64,000 bases of DNA from Gigaspora margarita (GCA_009809945.1 WTPW01001587.1:96442-160441), one strand, 5' to 3'. Positions 1-11,800 are shown, numbered from the stretch's first letter. Program-made: numbers and translations. The notes: generated by a model from the sequence alone, not told the origin.

Positions 1-617
1 CATGTCTCCATGGCAGTGTTGGCACATGACCAGGTCATAACAGGTCATATCAAAATTTAATTAGTGAGATTATATAATTGTAGTTATATAATTTTATTAA
101 TTAAATTTGGTAATATGATCTGTATGACTTAGTTATATGATCTTAGTAATTAAACTTAGTAATATGACCTGTTATAACCTGGTTATATGATTTTATTGTG
201 ATATGTCCTGTATGACCTAGGTCATACAGGTCATATTACAATAAAGTCATATAACCAGGTTATAACAGGTCATATCACTAAGTTTAATTACTAAGATCAT
301 ATAACTAAGTCATACAGATCATATCACCAAATTTAATTAATAAAATTATATAACTACAATTATATAATCTCACTAATTAAATTTTGATATGACCTGTTAT
401 GACCTGGTCATGTGCCAACACTGCTCCATGGTGACCCTACATATAACAGCCAATCATATTTAGGATTAGGAAATTTTTATTTGTGTTTTTGTATTATAAA
501 AGTTAGAAAGTTTGTAGGAAATTTTAATTGGCCAATAATAAGCAACATATTATCTAGTCACATGCTTAATTTTGATTGGCTATTATATATAGGGTCTCCA
601 TGGAGACATGTCTCCAT
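1..617. mobile_element. TIR element (MITE), left end cut by window edge, split by a nested hAT-like palindrome
   Basis: When the nested element at 14-423 and one copy of its target duplication are removed, the remaining sequence has inverted ends. CATGTCTCCATGG at the start, followed by TGACCCTACATATAACAGCC from 432, is mirrored by the sequence ending near 610 (GGCTATTATATATAGGG, CCATGGAGACATG). The element is about 200 bp without the insertion and has no coding capacity. The true left terminus probably lies outside the window. The superfamily cannot be assigned from the ends seen. Confidence 0.7.
14..423. mobile_element. Foldback hAT-like MITE, 410 bp near-perfect palindrome
   Basis: The whole element is an inverted repeat centred on CCTAGG at 216-221. 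The left arm starts CAGTGTTGGCACATGACC and the right arm ends with its reverse complement at 423. The 8 bases on each side are identical (CTCCATGG at 6-13 and 424-431). An 8-bp duplication and a CAGTG terminus are typical of hAT transposons. There is no open reading frame, so movement would have needed a transposase in trans. The arms are nearly identical over about 200 bp, so a long hairpin would form in single strands. Confidence 0.88.
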
Positions 618-2020
618 AAAATAACACCCATAAAAAAATATAAAATTTTATATTGAATTGCTAAAACATGCAAAACTATTTGAAAATGTTGCAAAACTAT
701 GATTATGTGAATATGTATATTGTTTATTGTGATAATATGTGAAATATTACCTCCTACGATCCCAGAAAGGGAATAATTAGGTACAGGGTTGCATTGTTTT
801 TATTTGCCCTATTTCGCAATATTTCGCAATATATTTCAAAATATTTTGAAATTTATTTCGAAATATTTCAAAAAAAATGCATGCTGAAATCTTTTGAAAG
901 ATTGTGATTCTTTCAAAAGACTTCACGTCAATTGCAATTCTTTCAAAAGATTTCGGTATGCAATTTCTTTTGAAAGATTTCGTATATTTATTTTGCTGAT
1001 GAACAAGATTTTGCTAATTAATTCTAACTTAATGCATTAAGTAAACTTATTCAGTACCTAAAAATACATCAAATCAGCAGAATTGTTTTTACTTTACTTG
1101 AAATTTGAGAAAAGAAGCTTAAATTTGACTTTTTTAATCAAAAATCAAAAGTTGTGCATCTATTCTTCAAATATCAAATAAAATAAAAAAATTCTGTTGC
1201 ATTAATATATATATAGTCAATAAATAAAACATCACTCTTTCTGATGATCATCTGGACCAAATTTCAAATGGAAGAAAAACAAAAAGTTTTTTGTTGGAGC
1301 GTTGCCAGATACTTAAAGTACAGTAGGATAACACAATATATGGGTTTTAAAAAAAGGTCAACCGCTGCACTGGGGACTCCTCTTTTATATTCGGCATGCA
1401 AGCTAGAAGCGTCGGTTGTGCAAGATAACTGGCAGTTGGTGCCTTGGTACAAGAAATTCTAGTAAAGATGTTGGTAGTCTTTGTTGACAAAGTATATTGT
1501 GGTAAAACAATGGGGAACAACAAAAAAATGAGTTTTATCTTTCTATACTTTCTTTTAAATTTGCTTCAAGTGACATCTTTTGCTCCTTTAGCTTTTTGAA
1601 ATTTTGACAAAAGTGGGCAATTCAGCTTACCCCCTCCAAAAGATCGGTATTGTTTACAGCATCCAAATTGGGAAAGCACCTACCTAATTGGAATGAAGTC
1701 ACGAGTAAGTTTCTGGTCTAATGAAACAAACAATGAAAAACACGTAAGTTTTTTGGAGGAAAACTTTGATGTGAAATTTCTTTCTAGAAGGTTCTATAAG
1801 GCGCTAGCTTCTCTACAGTCATTCTAGGTTTTTTATGATTTTTACTGACCTTACATATAGTACATAAATAGATGTAGAGTAGAGACTTGTCTGTTTAGTG
1901 TAGTATATAATTTTTATCATCTAGTACAGGTTTAATAGTACACTTTTCAGTTCTGTCATTACTTCTTTTGTTTTTTCTATCTTTGTCTACGTTTATTTTT
2001 TTTACATTTTGGTTATTCAT
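618..2020. other. No gene seen; short repeats and a partial foldback copy
   Basis: Around 780-990 there are short repeats of TTTCGCAATA and of CTTTTGAAAGATT and its reverse complement, giving several small hairpins. About 1003-1065 matches one arm of the foldback family found at 2928-3420. About 1070-1205 matches the second palindromic repeat that accompanies that family. The stretch 1244-1470 is slightly less AT-rich and open on both strands, but I recognise no protein in it. Confidence 0.5.
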
Positions 2021-2023
2021 TTA

Positions 2024-2555
2024 GGGAAGTGCAGTAAATCACATAATTAGGGTTTACATAGGTCCCACCCCCCTCCCCCCCTGTGATAGACCAAATTTCG
2101 TCTTTTTAATATTAAAAAAATTCAAAAATGTTTTTGACCCCACGTATGATAACAGTCGCTACATAGTAAAGTCAAAATTTTACTATGCGAATAGATTAAA
2201 GTTGCTTAAGTAAACTTGTTCAGAAGATCAAAATACACTTAGAAAATTTTAAAATTTTTTAAAAAAATACATTCGACGAATGTAAAAATTAAATGTTAAA
2301 TAACAAAAACTTCTTCAATTTTGATAAAAATTTCAGGATATATGTATTTTGATATTCCAAACAAGTTTACTTAATCGATAATTATTGATTGACATAGTAA
2401 AATTTAGACTTTACAATGTAGCAACTTTCGGCAAATTTTTATTATAATAAATACTTCAATATTATTGGCTATTTTACTATATATATATATAGGACGTGAT
2501 AATTGGGGACCCCCCTCCCCCCCCTAAAAAAATTACGTGATTTTCTGCACTCCCC
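2024..2555. mobile_element. PIF/Harbinger-like MITE with TTA target duplication and C-rich ends
   Basis: The ends are GGGAAGTGCAGTAAATCAC and its mirror GTGATTTTCTGCACTCCCC, flanked by TTA on both sides (2021-2023 and 2556-2558). A TWA duplication is typical of PIF/Harbinger elements. Just inside both ends are C-rich tracts of the form CCCCCCTCCCCCCC. The centre is occupied by another MITE. A short relative lies at 55324-55476. Confidence 0.75.
2154..2426. mobile_element. Nested MITE, AGTCGCTACATAG family
   Basis: An inverted repeat begins AGTCGCTACATAGTAAAGTC and ends with a diverged mirror near GTAGCAACT. It encloses an internal arm containing TTGTTCAGAAGATCAAAATA and its mirror. The same family occurs at about 16919-17262. 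Partial relatives lie near 15110-15190, 16080-16450 and 26750-26830. There is no coding capacity. Confidence 0.6.
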
Positions 2556-2859
2556 TTAGGTTAAGATAGTCTTTCCCCCATTTTTTCTTCCTTTTTATTT
2601 TCTTTTACTTGTTTTTTTTTTCTTTTAGGATAAGATTATCCTATCTGGTGGCTTAGGTAGGAAGAATCTAAAAGTTAGTCTTTGACAGGGCTGACAAAGT
2701 TCCCTAATTTTCTATTGAAAGTTAGTGTGATAGGTCGCATCTGGGCACATTTTCTGCAGCCGGATGATATTGGACTTGCAATTGGAGGGTTTTTTAATAT
2801 GTAAATTTTTATGTATATAAATTTAGTAATGTAGTACCAGTAAGACTGTCAAAGAAATA

Positions 2860-2881
2860 AAATAAAATAAAATAAAATAAA

Positions 2882-2914
<33 letters not shown>
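2860..2914. repeat. (AATAA)n followed by poly-A
   Basis: Five AATAA-type units run into about 30 consecutive A residues. This may be a retroposon tail on the plus strand, but I could not identify a body upstream. Confidence 0.7.
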
Positions 2915-2916
<2 letters not shown>

Positions 2917-2927
2917 TATAATATAGT

Positions 2928-3420
2928 GCTGAACAAGTTTACTTAGTGCATCAAGTTAGAATTATTTAGTAAAATGTTGTGAATTATAAGATTTTATAAA
3001 ATTTTATTAATAACATTCTATAAAATCTTATGATTCACAAAATTTTATTAATTAATTATAACTTAATGCACTAAGTAAACTTGTTTGTAGCTTAATAATA
3101 TATTAAATTAGTAGTGTTGTTCTTAGTTTACTTGAATTTGAAGAAAAGATGCACAAATTTAACTTTTTTGATCAAAAATTCAAAATTATGCACCTATTCT
3201 CCAAATTTCAAGTAAAATAAAAATAACTCTCCCAATTTGATATATTTTTAGGTGCTGAACAAGTTTACTTAGTGCATAAAGTTAGAATTGATTAATAAAA
3301 GTTTGTGAACTATAAGATTTACTAGAATTTTATTAATAAAATTATATAAAATCTTATAATTCACACAATTTTACTAATTAATTCTAATTTAATGCACTAA
3401 GTAAACTTGTTCAGCACCTA
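2928..3420. repeat. Composite of two foldback elements around a third palindrome
   Basis: Copy 1 (2928-3091) and copy 2 (3249-3420) are the same ~165-bp near-palindrome, from TAGGTGCTGAACAAG to CTTGTTCAGCACCTA with a central AT-rich loop. Between them (about 3100-3247) is another palindrome centred on TTTTTTGATCAAAAA. The pair of repeat types recurs together at 1003-1205 and 8460-8802. They may therefore be parts of one larger foldback family, not independent insertions. Confidence 0.7.
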
Positions 3421-3896
3421 AAATACATTAAGAGTAGAGTATGCTATTTTCAAATTATATATAAAACAAATGGTAAAATTTTTTTCTTTTTAAAATTATA
3501 AAAAATTATATTAAGTTAACTAGTTTAATTGTTTAAAAAAGTTGTAGAATAGGTTTTTCTGATTCTAACAGTAGTAAAATTATTAAAATTGGTTAGATAC
3601 TCACTAAAAAAACAAGTGTTTAAAGATTGGGTATTGCAAATTGGTTACAAAAATCATATGATATAAGCCAATCAGGATCATTGATTTTGTGTCACTACAG
3701 AGAATTTGGGGTCACCACAGAGAACTTTATAATATATATATATAGGTTTTTTTAAATAGTACGTGCATTTAAAGTTTTACTACTATAAAAGGAAGGATTT
3801 GATCTATGTGTCACAAATTTTTGGTTAAAATTGATTGCAATTTAAAAGATTTTTATATGTGGCGTTTTTGTAATACCTATATAAATTTTTTTCATA
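3421..3896. other. No gene; diverged repeat
   Basis: Part of this interval (about 3440-3560) resembles 13806-13925, sharing an AAAAATTATATTAAGT core and nearby GTTGTA. No reading frame, RNA gene or clear element boundary is seen. Confidence 0.4.
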
Positions 3897-4593
3897 CAGT
3901 CAGACCTCCCTAAGTGCATATCGTCGGGACCAGCTAAAAAGTATGCATTTATGGAGGTTGCAATTATAGAATAACCAATAAAAATACAGTACAGGTTTGT
4001 CATGTGAAACAAGTATTAACCAATCATATTTGACTGTACACACGTACTCTATTACTGAACAGTGCTTGCATATAGTACCTTTTTTTTAACAAGGTCAATA
4101 TTAATAGTGCAATCTTTTCATTCCTATCTCCTGGGATATTATTGAAAAGTATTTGGGGTACTATACGCAGTGCTATATGGTAAGAATTTTTGCTTTACAA
4201 GAATCGCCTTACGAGGCTCGCTTTTCATTTTGCATTTCATAAACTTTCACCTTTCACCATATTATGAACTTCCATACTTTATTACGAATTTACTAATGTT
4301 TTATAAAAAAAACTTTCTTTATAATGAAGCTAAGAACCAATATACAAAGCTGAGATCTAATATAACAAACCAAAATCAAATATAACAATTAAAGATCTAA
4401 CGTAAAAACCTAGATCTAACTTAAATCTAATATAAAAGCCAAGCTCTAATTTCTAGCATAAGTATTAGATGCTTGGGAAAAATAAAGAATAACACGGCTT
4501 AAATAAACCTACAAGACATACCGAAGATAAGAAAAGTTTTTTTTTTCTTTTTTTTTTTCCTGCTCAAGTATACTAATTGGGTTCCTTTTTTAA

Positions 4594-6579
4594 TTAATGG
4601 TAAGGAAATAATGTTAACCAAGATTTTAATTTTAATGGCCTTATTATTATATACGAAAATATTTGTGTACGTACATTACAAGCTGGCTCAAGGAAAGCCT
4701 CTATATTTAGTTGTATGAACGAAGCATTTCTGAATTTTCTTACTGACTCGTACAATTTTGACAAAGCTATATCATGTTCTGTTCGGGTCACATTATTTAG
4801 ATCCTGTTGCAGAAGATATAGCTCTATCTGATTAATAGCATCTAGTGCTTCTTTATGTGTGATATTGGGTATTTCTATGCTATCAACTTCCTCATCATCT
4901 TCAGTCTGTTCAGGGTCTTGGTATGTGACTTGGTTCAAAATTTTCTGGTCGCTCATTATTTCTGTTACAATTTTCTCCTCCAAATAATTAATGTACTACT
5001 CAAGATCCATTACGTTTTGGAAATTAAGTTTTTCGATATTGTTATACAATTCTTTCATTAAATCATCATCATTATTAGTAGCGGGCCCTTCATAGTTATC
5101 TTCACCATTATCTTCATCATTATCTTCATCATTATCTTTATCAACTGGAAGAATTCCTGTGTGTCGAAAACAATTTTGAATAATTTCTGATGATACTTCT
5201 CTCCACGCTCGAACGATAAATTTTATGGCGGTAAGGATATTCATTTTATCATCATCATCATTATTTTCAGATTCGTAGCAATCAAGTAGCCATTTTATAA
5301 AGTAGCTTTGATAGTGATATTTGAAGAACATAATGATACCAGCATCCAAAGGTTGTATGCGTGATGTTGTATAGGGCGGAAGGAATTTAATAGTTGTATT
5401 ATGAAGTTTTACATTACCAACAGAGTGAACCTTTGCATTATCCATTAGAAGGATTATTTTGCGACCAGCCATTTGTTGATCAAATTTTTTAAGCCATTTT
5501 TGAAACAGTATAGTTGTCATCCATGCTTTTTTACTTGCTTCATACATGACACGAAGACTGCGATAATTAATTGATTTAAGACAACGTGGATTAGGCGACT
5601 TACCAATAACAAATAGCATCCTTTTATCTGTTCCATCTGCATTAGTACAGAGCGCCAAAGTTAATCATTCTTTATCCTTTTTTTTCTCTAAGACGAATCG
5701 TTGCTAGCGTGGTGTCTGGTTCTAAGCTAGAAAAAAAATGGTAATAATAAATTAATTAATCAGTTTTTATAGGGCCAACCGAAACAAATTTTAAAAAAAA
5801 TTTTTTTTATTTTAAATAACCAGTAGGTGTTTTATAAAATTTTTACAAAATTTTACATGAAATTTAGAAAAACGGGCTGGCGAGTCTATTTGGAAGTAAG
5901 TCTCGTATCATGTTTTTTTTTTCTTTTTTTTTTTCTAGTAGGTTTTTAAATTTTGTAAAACTTTTTAAAAAAATTTAAAAAAAAAAAAAAGATCGGTTGG
6001 CCAAGTCTACTTAGAAGTCTCATTTTATTTATACTGATAAAACAATCCAGTCTCGTCCATATTATAAATATCCTTTAAATCGGATTTTTTAAGAGTTCTC
6101 TTAGCTGAGGAATAGCAATTTCAACAGCTTCTTCGTCTACAGAAGCATCCTCTTCATGTTTTGTGATTTTTTTAATCCATGTCTTTTTTTGAACTTTTGT
6201 AACCAACCCGACGAAAATTTAAAATCACCTTCAGGTATATCTAATGATCTAGTGAAAGTTTTGGCTTTTTCTACTATAATTTCATCAGATAGTATTATTC
6301 TCTCTTGATATTGTAAAATCTATTCGTATAATATTTTTTCAAGTGCAGGATATTGAACCGTTTTTTGTCTTTTCGTTGAAGGATTTTCTCCAATTTCATC
6401 CTTATTTTTTATTAAGTGGCTAATGGTACTTTGATGAACTTTAAGATCCATTGTTTGTTTTACCTAATCAACAAGATCAATTTGACTAATTTGAGGGTTT
6501 TTTCTTTATGCTTGATTATAGCTTTTCTTTGTTCATTGGTGAGAGTAGTTTTAGTTTCTTTAGGTTTTTTAGAGGACAT
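4594..6579 (-). pseudogene. pogo/Tigger transposase (CENP-B-type HTH plus DDE), disrupted
   Basis: Reading from the minus-strand ATG at 6579, the order is a lysine-rich N-terminal helix region, then a CENP-B/Tc5-like HTH (about 6330-6200, with FKFSSGWLQKFKKRHG). The DDE domain starts at NMDETG (about 6050), followed by LLMDNAKVH and QPLDAGI between 5658 and 5300, so all three acidic positions are visible. An acidic, repeat-rich tail (DNDEDN) leads to the C-terminal region ending near 4594. Breaks include in-frame stops (TAG in the HTH linker and before the tail), a frameshift after the HTH, and a ~230-bp inserted repeat between the first and second catalytic motifs. It is not functional. Family assignment is firm; exact ends are approximate. 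Confidence 0.88.
5773..6002. mobile_element. Small inverted-repeat insertion inside the transposase
   Basis: GGCCAACCGA on the left is mirrored by TCGGTTGGCC on the right, with a homopolymer-rich interior. It separates the NMDETG part of the transposase from the downstream DDE motifs, so it lies inside the reading frame. It could instead be a diverged intron, but the inverted ends favour an insertion. Confidence 0.55.
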
Positions 6580-6894
6580 TTGAATTATCATAATGTAGTA
6601 TAGGTCCGAATTTAATTAATAGCATTGAGGAGATGTGATATTTGAATGTCTTGTGAAGATCAATAGTAAAGTTTAAAAACTGGGTAGGTACTTTTCTTTC
6701 TGAATTTATAGTTTAATTATTACTTATCTAACTTTCTTTAAAATGAATTAATGGATGATTCACAACAATGCGATGAGGCTATTGCATTATTATGTCTTGT
6801 CTTTTTTTTGATTGCATAAACTGAACCAGAACATATCATTAAAGATATGCATCAATTACAGAATTAGATATCATTGACTATCAACAATCAGCTG

Positions 6895-7225
6895 ATAAGA
6901 ATGATCAAGATGGTATATTCTGGCTTCGGTTATTGTTACGAATATGGAATTGGTGTGAAAGAGAATAATAATAAGGTATTCATACTATATAGACCGAATA
7001 ATGCCTACCTGTGCATTAAATAATGACCTGTATTTTAAGTACATTTATGTGCATTATTTCGTAAATAAGAGCATTTTTAGAGATTAAATTTTGAAATAAT
7101 GGCTGTGAGAGTTACTTCGGGTCTATACGGTACATTATCAAAAATCTGCAGAGATGAATAATCCTAATGGAGTCAAGTTGGATATTGTTATCATTTAGGT
7201 ATTGGGGTTAAAATTGATAAGTATG
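6895..7225 (+). pseudogene. Sel1-like repeat protein fragment inside the Tigger element
   Basis: Translated fragments on the plus strand read YQQSADKNDQDG, then GFGYCYEYGIGVKENNNK. After a nested insertion they continue YQKSAEMNNPNG and GYCYHLGIGVKIDKYEA. This is the Sel1 repeat pattern (about 36 residues per repeat, G-x-CY-x-GIGV). Sel1 repeats mediate protein-protein contacts and are hugely expanded in Glomeromycotina. The frame shifts at least twice and a 140-bp MITE splits it. It lies between the transposase start and the right TIR, so it is either captured cargo or a host gene fragment carried by insertion. No upstream kinase or other domain is recognised. Confidence 0.65.
6988..7127. 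mobile_element. Nested MITE in Sel1 fragment
   Basis: The ends TATAGACCGAA and TTCGGGTCTATA are inverted. The interior contains GTGCATTA and TGCATTATTTCG. Removing it rejoins two Sel1 repeat pieces, which supports an insertion. Confidence 0.6.
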
Positions 7226-7559
7226 AAGCCAGCAATTCTATGAGAATTTTTTAAAACTACCATTAGCCACGATTACAGAATTGGTTTAACAAAGTTATAA
7301 CAAATATGAAGGTGGATTAAAAAGTAAGTTCTTTATTAAAATTTTATTAATATATTCAGATTTTTACATTATTTTTTTAGGAATAGTATACACATAAATG
7401 CATGTATATACGTATCTGCATACATATATATTATCAAAATTTGGCAAGCATTTTTAGTTTTTTATATCTTATTCGTATTGTATTATGAGTTTATTAATGA
7501 ATAAATGAGCTTTTGTGTTACATTTTTTAAAAAATAATTGATAGAGTTGATACAAAATA

Positions 7560-7768
7560 GGGTCTTTGTCTTGAAAATCACATTTATACATTTTTGATCA
7601 GGCTAATTCAGACAGATCCAAACCACGTACCGGCTTGTAAATAATTCTTAACTTTATTGTTTCAAATAAAGGATGATTTACATATAAACATGAACCAGTA
7701 CTTGGGTTTGAATCTGTTTGATTAGCCCAATCGAAAATGTCTAAATGTGTTTTTCAAGACAAAGACCC
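7560..7768. mobile_element. Nested MITE, GGGTCTTTG family
   Basis: The arms GGGTCTTTGTCTTGAAAA and TTTTCAAGACAAAGACCC are perfect inverted repeats, with further mirrored sequence around GATCAGGCTAATTCAG. The same family, much better preserved, is nested at about 47713-47968. Confidence 0.75.
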
Positions 7769-8631
7769 ATATTTCTTGTTTTGTTTTTTTTTGGCATAAT
7801 TTGCGCCAAATTTTTATTGTTAGAAATTGAATTCTTAGCTCTAAATTTTTTATTGAATTTTAGATAAGAATTTATCTGAACTCTAACACTAACAATAAAA
7901 ATTTACACACTACAGCATAACATTATCTTAATATTGTACTGTTTTAATTGCCTCTATGCTAATAAAAGTGCTGTTACTGTATCTCACAGTCTTAATAAAA
8001 TAAGAATTTAAAAGTGTAATAACTGCAAGACATTTTAACCTTCATCTGAGAGTTCTCTCTTTTATTTATGTTTCAAAAGTTTTCTTATGTGTAACATTAT
8101 AGGATTATAGATAAATATTTACTACGGATCTTGAATAAATGCGGTTATGTTAACAGTTTGTAGTTATAGGAACTTCAAGTGCACTTCTCTAAATTCGTTT
8201 GAGTATAAAGCACGTGATTATTATCGTTAATTTATTGTATAAAATTTGATTGTCTCTTATGCGTCGATCATCACGTGATATGCATTTATGGAGGAATTAA
8301 TATATATGTGGGCCAAAAAAATTATATGCATTTGCAGAATATGGAATATGCATTTATTTATTAGGCCCATCAATGGGCGGGACAATTATTATGCATTTAG
8401 AGAGGGTATGCATTTAGGGAGGTTGCATTTAGGGAGGTCTGACTGTACATCAATTTTAGATAAAAATGATCATCATTGGACTCTACCCTTAAACTGGCAG
8501 ATTTTTTTATTTTATTTGAAATTTGAAGAAAAGATGCTTTATTTGACTTTTTTGATCAAAATTCCAAAATTATGCATCTATTCTCCAAATTTTAAGTAAA
8601 ATAAAAAAATTCTGCTGATTTAATGTATTTT

Positions 8632-8802
8632 TAGATGCTAAATGAGTTTACTTAGTGCATAAAGCTAGAATTAATTAGTAAAATTTTGTGAATTATAAGA
8701 TTTTATAGAATTTTATTAATAAAATTCTATAAAATCTTGTGATTTACAAAATTTTACTAATTAATACTAACTTCATGCACTAAGTAAACTTGTTCAGCAC
8801 CA
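8632..8802. repeat. Third copy of the TGCTGAACAAG foldback family
   Basis: A diverged start (TAGATGCTAAATGAG) and a well-kept end (AAACTTGTTCAGCACC) bracket the same AT-rich palindrome as at 2928-3420. It is preceded at about 8505-8631 by the associated palindromic repeat. Confidence 0.7.
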
Positions 8803-9037
8803 AAAAACACATAAATATATTTAGATTTAGACCAGTTTGCAGGCTTCAGATCAGACTTAAACTGAACTCAGACTTGACTAAAAAGTCTAAATACAAAAGT
8901 CTAAGTCAAGTTCAAATTCAAACCAGACTCAGACTTGTGATTATCTGCCAAATTTAGAAAGCCAGGTTATTTTTTAATTCTATATTAAGAATACTCTAAA
9001 TTAAATATGTTGTATTCAAACAAATAATTATGTTACG

Positions 9038-9497
9038 TTTAAACATAGTTAAGTAAATAAATATATCATATTCAAATATAGTTAAGTAAATAAATATGTC
9101 ATATTCAAATATAGTTGAGATATGTCATGTTCAAATAAATAAATATGTCATGTCAAGTAAATAAATATATTATATTCAAATATAGTTGAGTAAAGAAAAA
9201 TATATCACATTAAAATATAGGTGAGTAAATAAATATAAGCGCAGCAAGAAAAAACTTGTTATAATGAGTTTTTGTTTTGATAGTACACATAAATATACAT
9301 ATATACTTATAACTTTATACCATAAATATATATTGCTAACCTATTTTAAAATTTGATTAAAATTAAGCAAATTGAAAATCTAACTTTTTTAAAAAATTTT
9401 GTTGATTTTACACAAATTTGGATCTTACATATAAAAATTTACTAAGTTGACTACATATCTAATTCACTGACCTATATACTAATAGCTTGGGGTCCTA
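9038..9497. repeat. Left ~460-bp inverted-repeat arm
   Basis: It contains four or more spaced copies of AAGTAAATAAATAT near the outer end, then a stretch mirrored at 13364-13796. Its inner edge reads CTATATACTAATAGCTTGGG. Confidence 0.75.
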
Positions 9498-11800
9498 AAG
9501 TAATATATATCAAAGAAGACAATCAGAAAAAAACTTCTCAGAAAAAGAAACTATTAGTCGACAATGAATGTGGAATAATGGATTATAGTCTGGAGGAAAA
9601 TCAACTTTTGAAGGTTACAAAGAATAAAAATATAAAGCAAGTAATAGTAAAGAAAACCAACAACAATCTGCCAAATACAATAGTAGAACCAACAATAACC
9701 AATAGAAAAATAGAGATGATAGCAAGCTAGGAAAAACATATAAACATAATGAAGAAGAAGATTGAAAAACTAATTAAAGAAAAATCTATGAGTTGATATC
9801 AGAAGGAAAAAGAAAAATAATCCCAATCCAGAAACAAGAAAGAAAATAAAGTACAGGAAGACATATATTGGTCAGCATGGGCTCTGAGAAACTCAAACAA
9901 ATACTATTCAAAAAAGAAATAGGAGAAGCAGTTATACTTCTGTATAGTATGGGATATACCAATAAATACACAACTGTATAAAAGTTAAGGAGACCCTAAC
10001 ATATTATGGAGAGATGAAAATTATCAAATCTCTTAATATGAAAAATTTAAAGGCCATCTATATAGAGATTGCAATACACAACTATACAAGATACAAAGCA
10101 CTAAGAGAAACCTGGTCTATATAGTTTTCAAAAAGAAAAAACTCTTAGAGTAACACCTGAAGAATTCAAAACAAGCACACTAGAATACAGAAAAAAACAC
10201 AATCTTTTTCTACAAAATATACCAAGAACTGCAATAGAATTAGCTCTATTGAAACAACTAAGCCTTTGAAAGCAAAAGCGGTATATATTTCAAAAAATAG
10301 TAATAGCAACCAGCATCAAAGAGCTACTGTATATTTCAAAGTAAGAAAGAACAGAAAGAGCTTCTAGAAGAGTGGTCTACTACTATGATACAAGGATGGA
10401 ATAGGTACATAGCAGGAAACAAATAGAAATAGCAACACCAGCATCAATAGATCTACAGACAATAGAACCCGAACCCAAAATCCATATAAAAGAACAGGTA
10501 CACAAAATCTAGAGGGATTCATAAGAAAGAAAAAGAAACAAAGAAAGAACCCAATCTATATAAATTCAATAAATTTACAAAAAAACAGAAGGGCAAAAAA
10601 CCAATATATCCAAACAAATAAATAATGATACCAACAATGCCACTCTCTAAAAATAAATTACTAACTAATATACTGGAAAAGCTCAAAAATCTTGAAAGTA
10701 AGAGAAGAGAGCCTCCCCAAACAGATCCTAACAGGTGCACCAGTTGATCAAGAGAATATCAGAGATCAAAAGAATCTTCAAACAACAGGAGCAATATAGA
10801 AATAATAAATAGAGATTTTTTTAAAATAGGTTTTCATAATATTAATGGCATTAGAAATAATTTAACAAATTACAGAAACTAATAGACTATGGGAATAGTG
10901 TAAACTTAGACTGTATTAAAACTTAGAAACAAATATAAGCAATAAGAAATTTCAGTTGAACAAGATAGAACTAAAAGAATACAAAATATATGGAATGAAA
11001 GAAAATTAATAAGAAGAAAGGATCAGGAGTAGCATTATTAGTCAAAAAAGAATGGCAGAAGTATCTTACAGAAGTACTGATACCAGACGACTACTTTTTC
11101 AAAGCAGCTTTCAAGTTTAAATGATTAATTTTAATAATGTGAATCCTGTACGTCCCTCTGAATAATATAGAAGCTCAACAGAAAATACAATACAGAGTTA
11201 TACTAGTTGTTATAAGAAGAAAAAGAAATACCAGAATAATAATCAGAGGTGATCCAAATATCAGAAAAAGTAGTGCAGATGAGATAGAGAAAACAGAGAG
11301 AGCTAATAAAAATACTTCAAAAATCACATATTCTCTACTTACCAAATGGCTCAAACATACAGGGCTTAAAGACACTTTCAGGCTCTTAAACCCATACAGT
11401 AACAAGTACTCCTGGACTAATAGAAAGTACAGGTCCGTATTATTTTACCAAAAATTACTTCACTGATATAACATTTCACTGACAAATATTCACTGACAAG
11501 TTCATTTCACCAACAGTTTGTTCCACTAAAGCTCATTTCACTGACAAGTTTTTTTTTTAAAAAGCACACTAACTTTAACTCTAATTTTACCCTGACCCTA
11601 CTCTGACCCTAATGACAATGACCAAAATTACTTTGTCAGTGAAATGAGCTTCAGTGAAACAATCTGTCAGTAAAATCAACATGTCAGCAAATATTTGTCA
11701 GTGAAATGTTATATTAGTGAAGTGATTGTCAGTAAAATAATTGCCACCCGAAAAGTACAGCTCAAGAATAAATTACATATAGGTAGACCCAGATACAAAA
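9498..11800 (+). pseudogene. LINE ORF, N-terminal region and AP-like endonuclease (EEP), disrupted
   Basis: Plus-strand translation shows a low-complexity N-terminal part rich in K/N/Q with many stops. From about 10820 an endonuclease/exonuclease/phosphatase domain follows: FHNINGIRNN, KLQKLIDYGN, KKGSGVALLVKKEWQKY, then YVP, a GDPN motif in place of the usual GDFN, WLKHTGLKDTFR, and NPYSNKYSWTNRK. After a nested MITE comes SSRINYI followed by TAG where SSRIDYIW would be expected. This nuclease nicks target DNA during LINE integration. Stops, frameshifts and changed catalytic residues make it inactive. Confidence 0.8.
11433..11751. mobile_element. MITE inserted in the endonuclease (9-bp target duplication)
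   Basis: Flanking copies of AAAGTACAG lie at 11424-11432 and 11752-11760. The inverted ends read GTCCGTATTATTTTAC and (mirror) GTAAAATAATTGCCACC. Repeated CACTGACAA / TTGTCAGTG motifs fill the arms. The centre holds ACCCTGACCCTACTCTGACC, a telomere-like degenerate tract. A 9-bp duplication suggests a Mutator-type origin. A relative lies at 44733-45082. Confidence 0.8.

Larger units (their letters stand above)
3897..8445. mobile_element. pogo/Tigger-like Tc1-mariner element, decayed
   Basis: The left end CAGTCAGACCTCCCTAAGTG and right end CACTTAGGGAGGTCTGACTG-like (actual ...TTTAGGGAGGTCTGACTG) are inverted repeats, and both are flanked by TA (3895-3896 and 8446-8447). TA duplication with a CAGT terminus is diagnostic of pogo/Tigger elements. 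The motif TGCATTTA(G)GGAGG is reiterated near both ends. The element carries a broken transposase on the minus strand, a Sel1-repeat fragment on the plus strand, and at least three nested MITEs. The total of 4.5 kb is longer than a usual Tigger because of these insertions. Confidence 0.9.

Noticed and set aside
1244..1462. 72-residue open frame with overlapping frame on the other strand
   Set aside because: No family resemblance. Both strands are open over the same interval and neither has supporting context.
8288..8599. 103-residue plus-strand open frame
   Set aside because: It spans the right TIR of the Tigger element and continues into flanking repeats. The frame is fortuitous.
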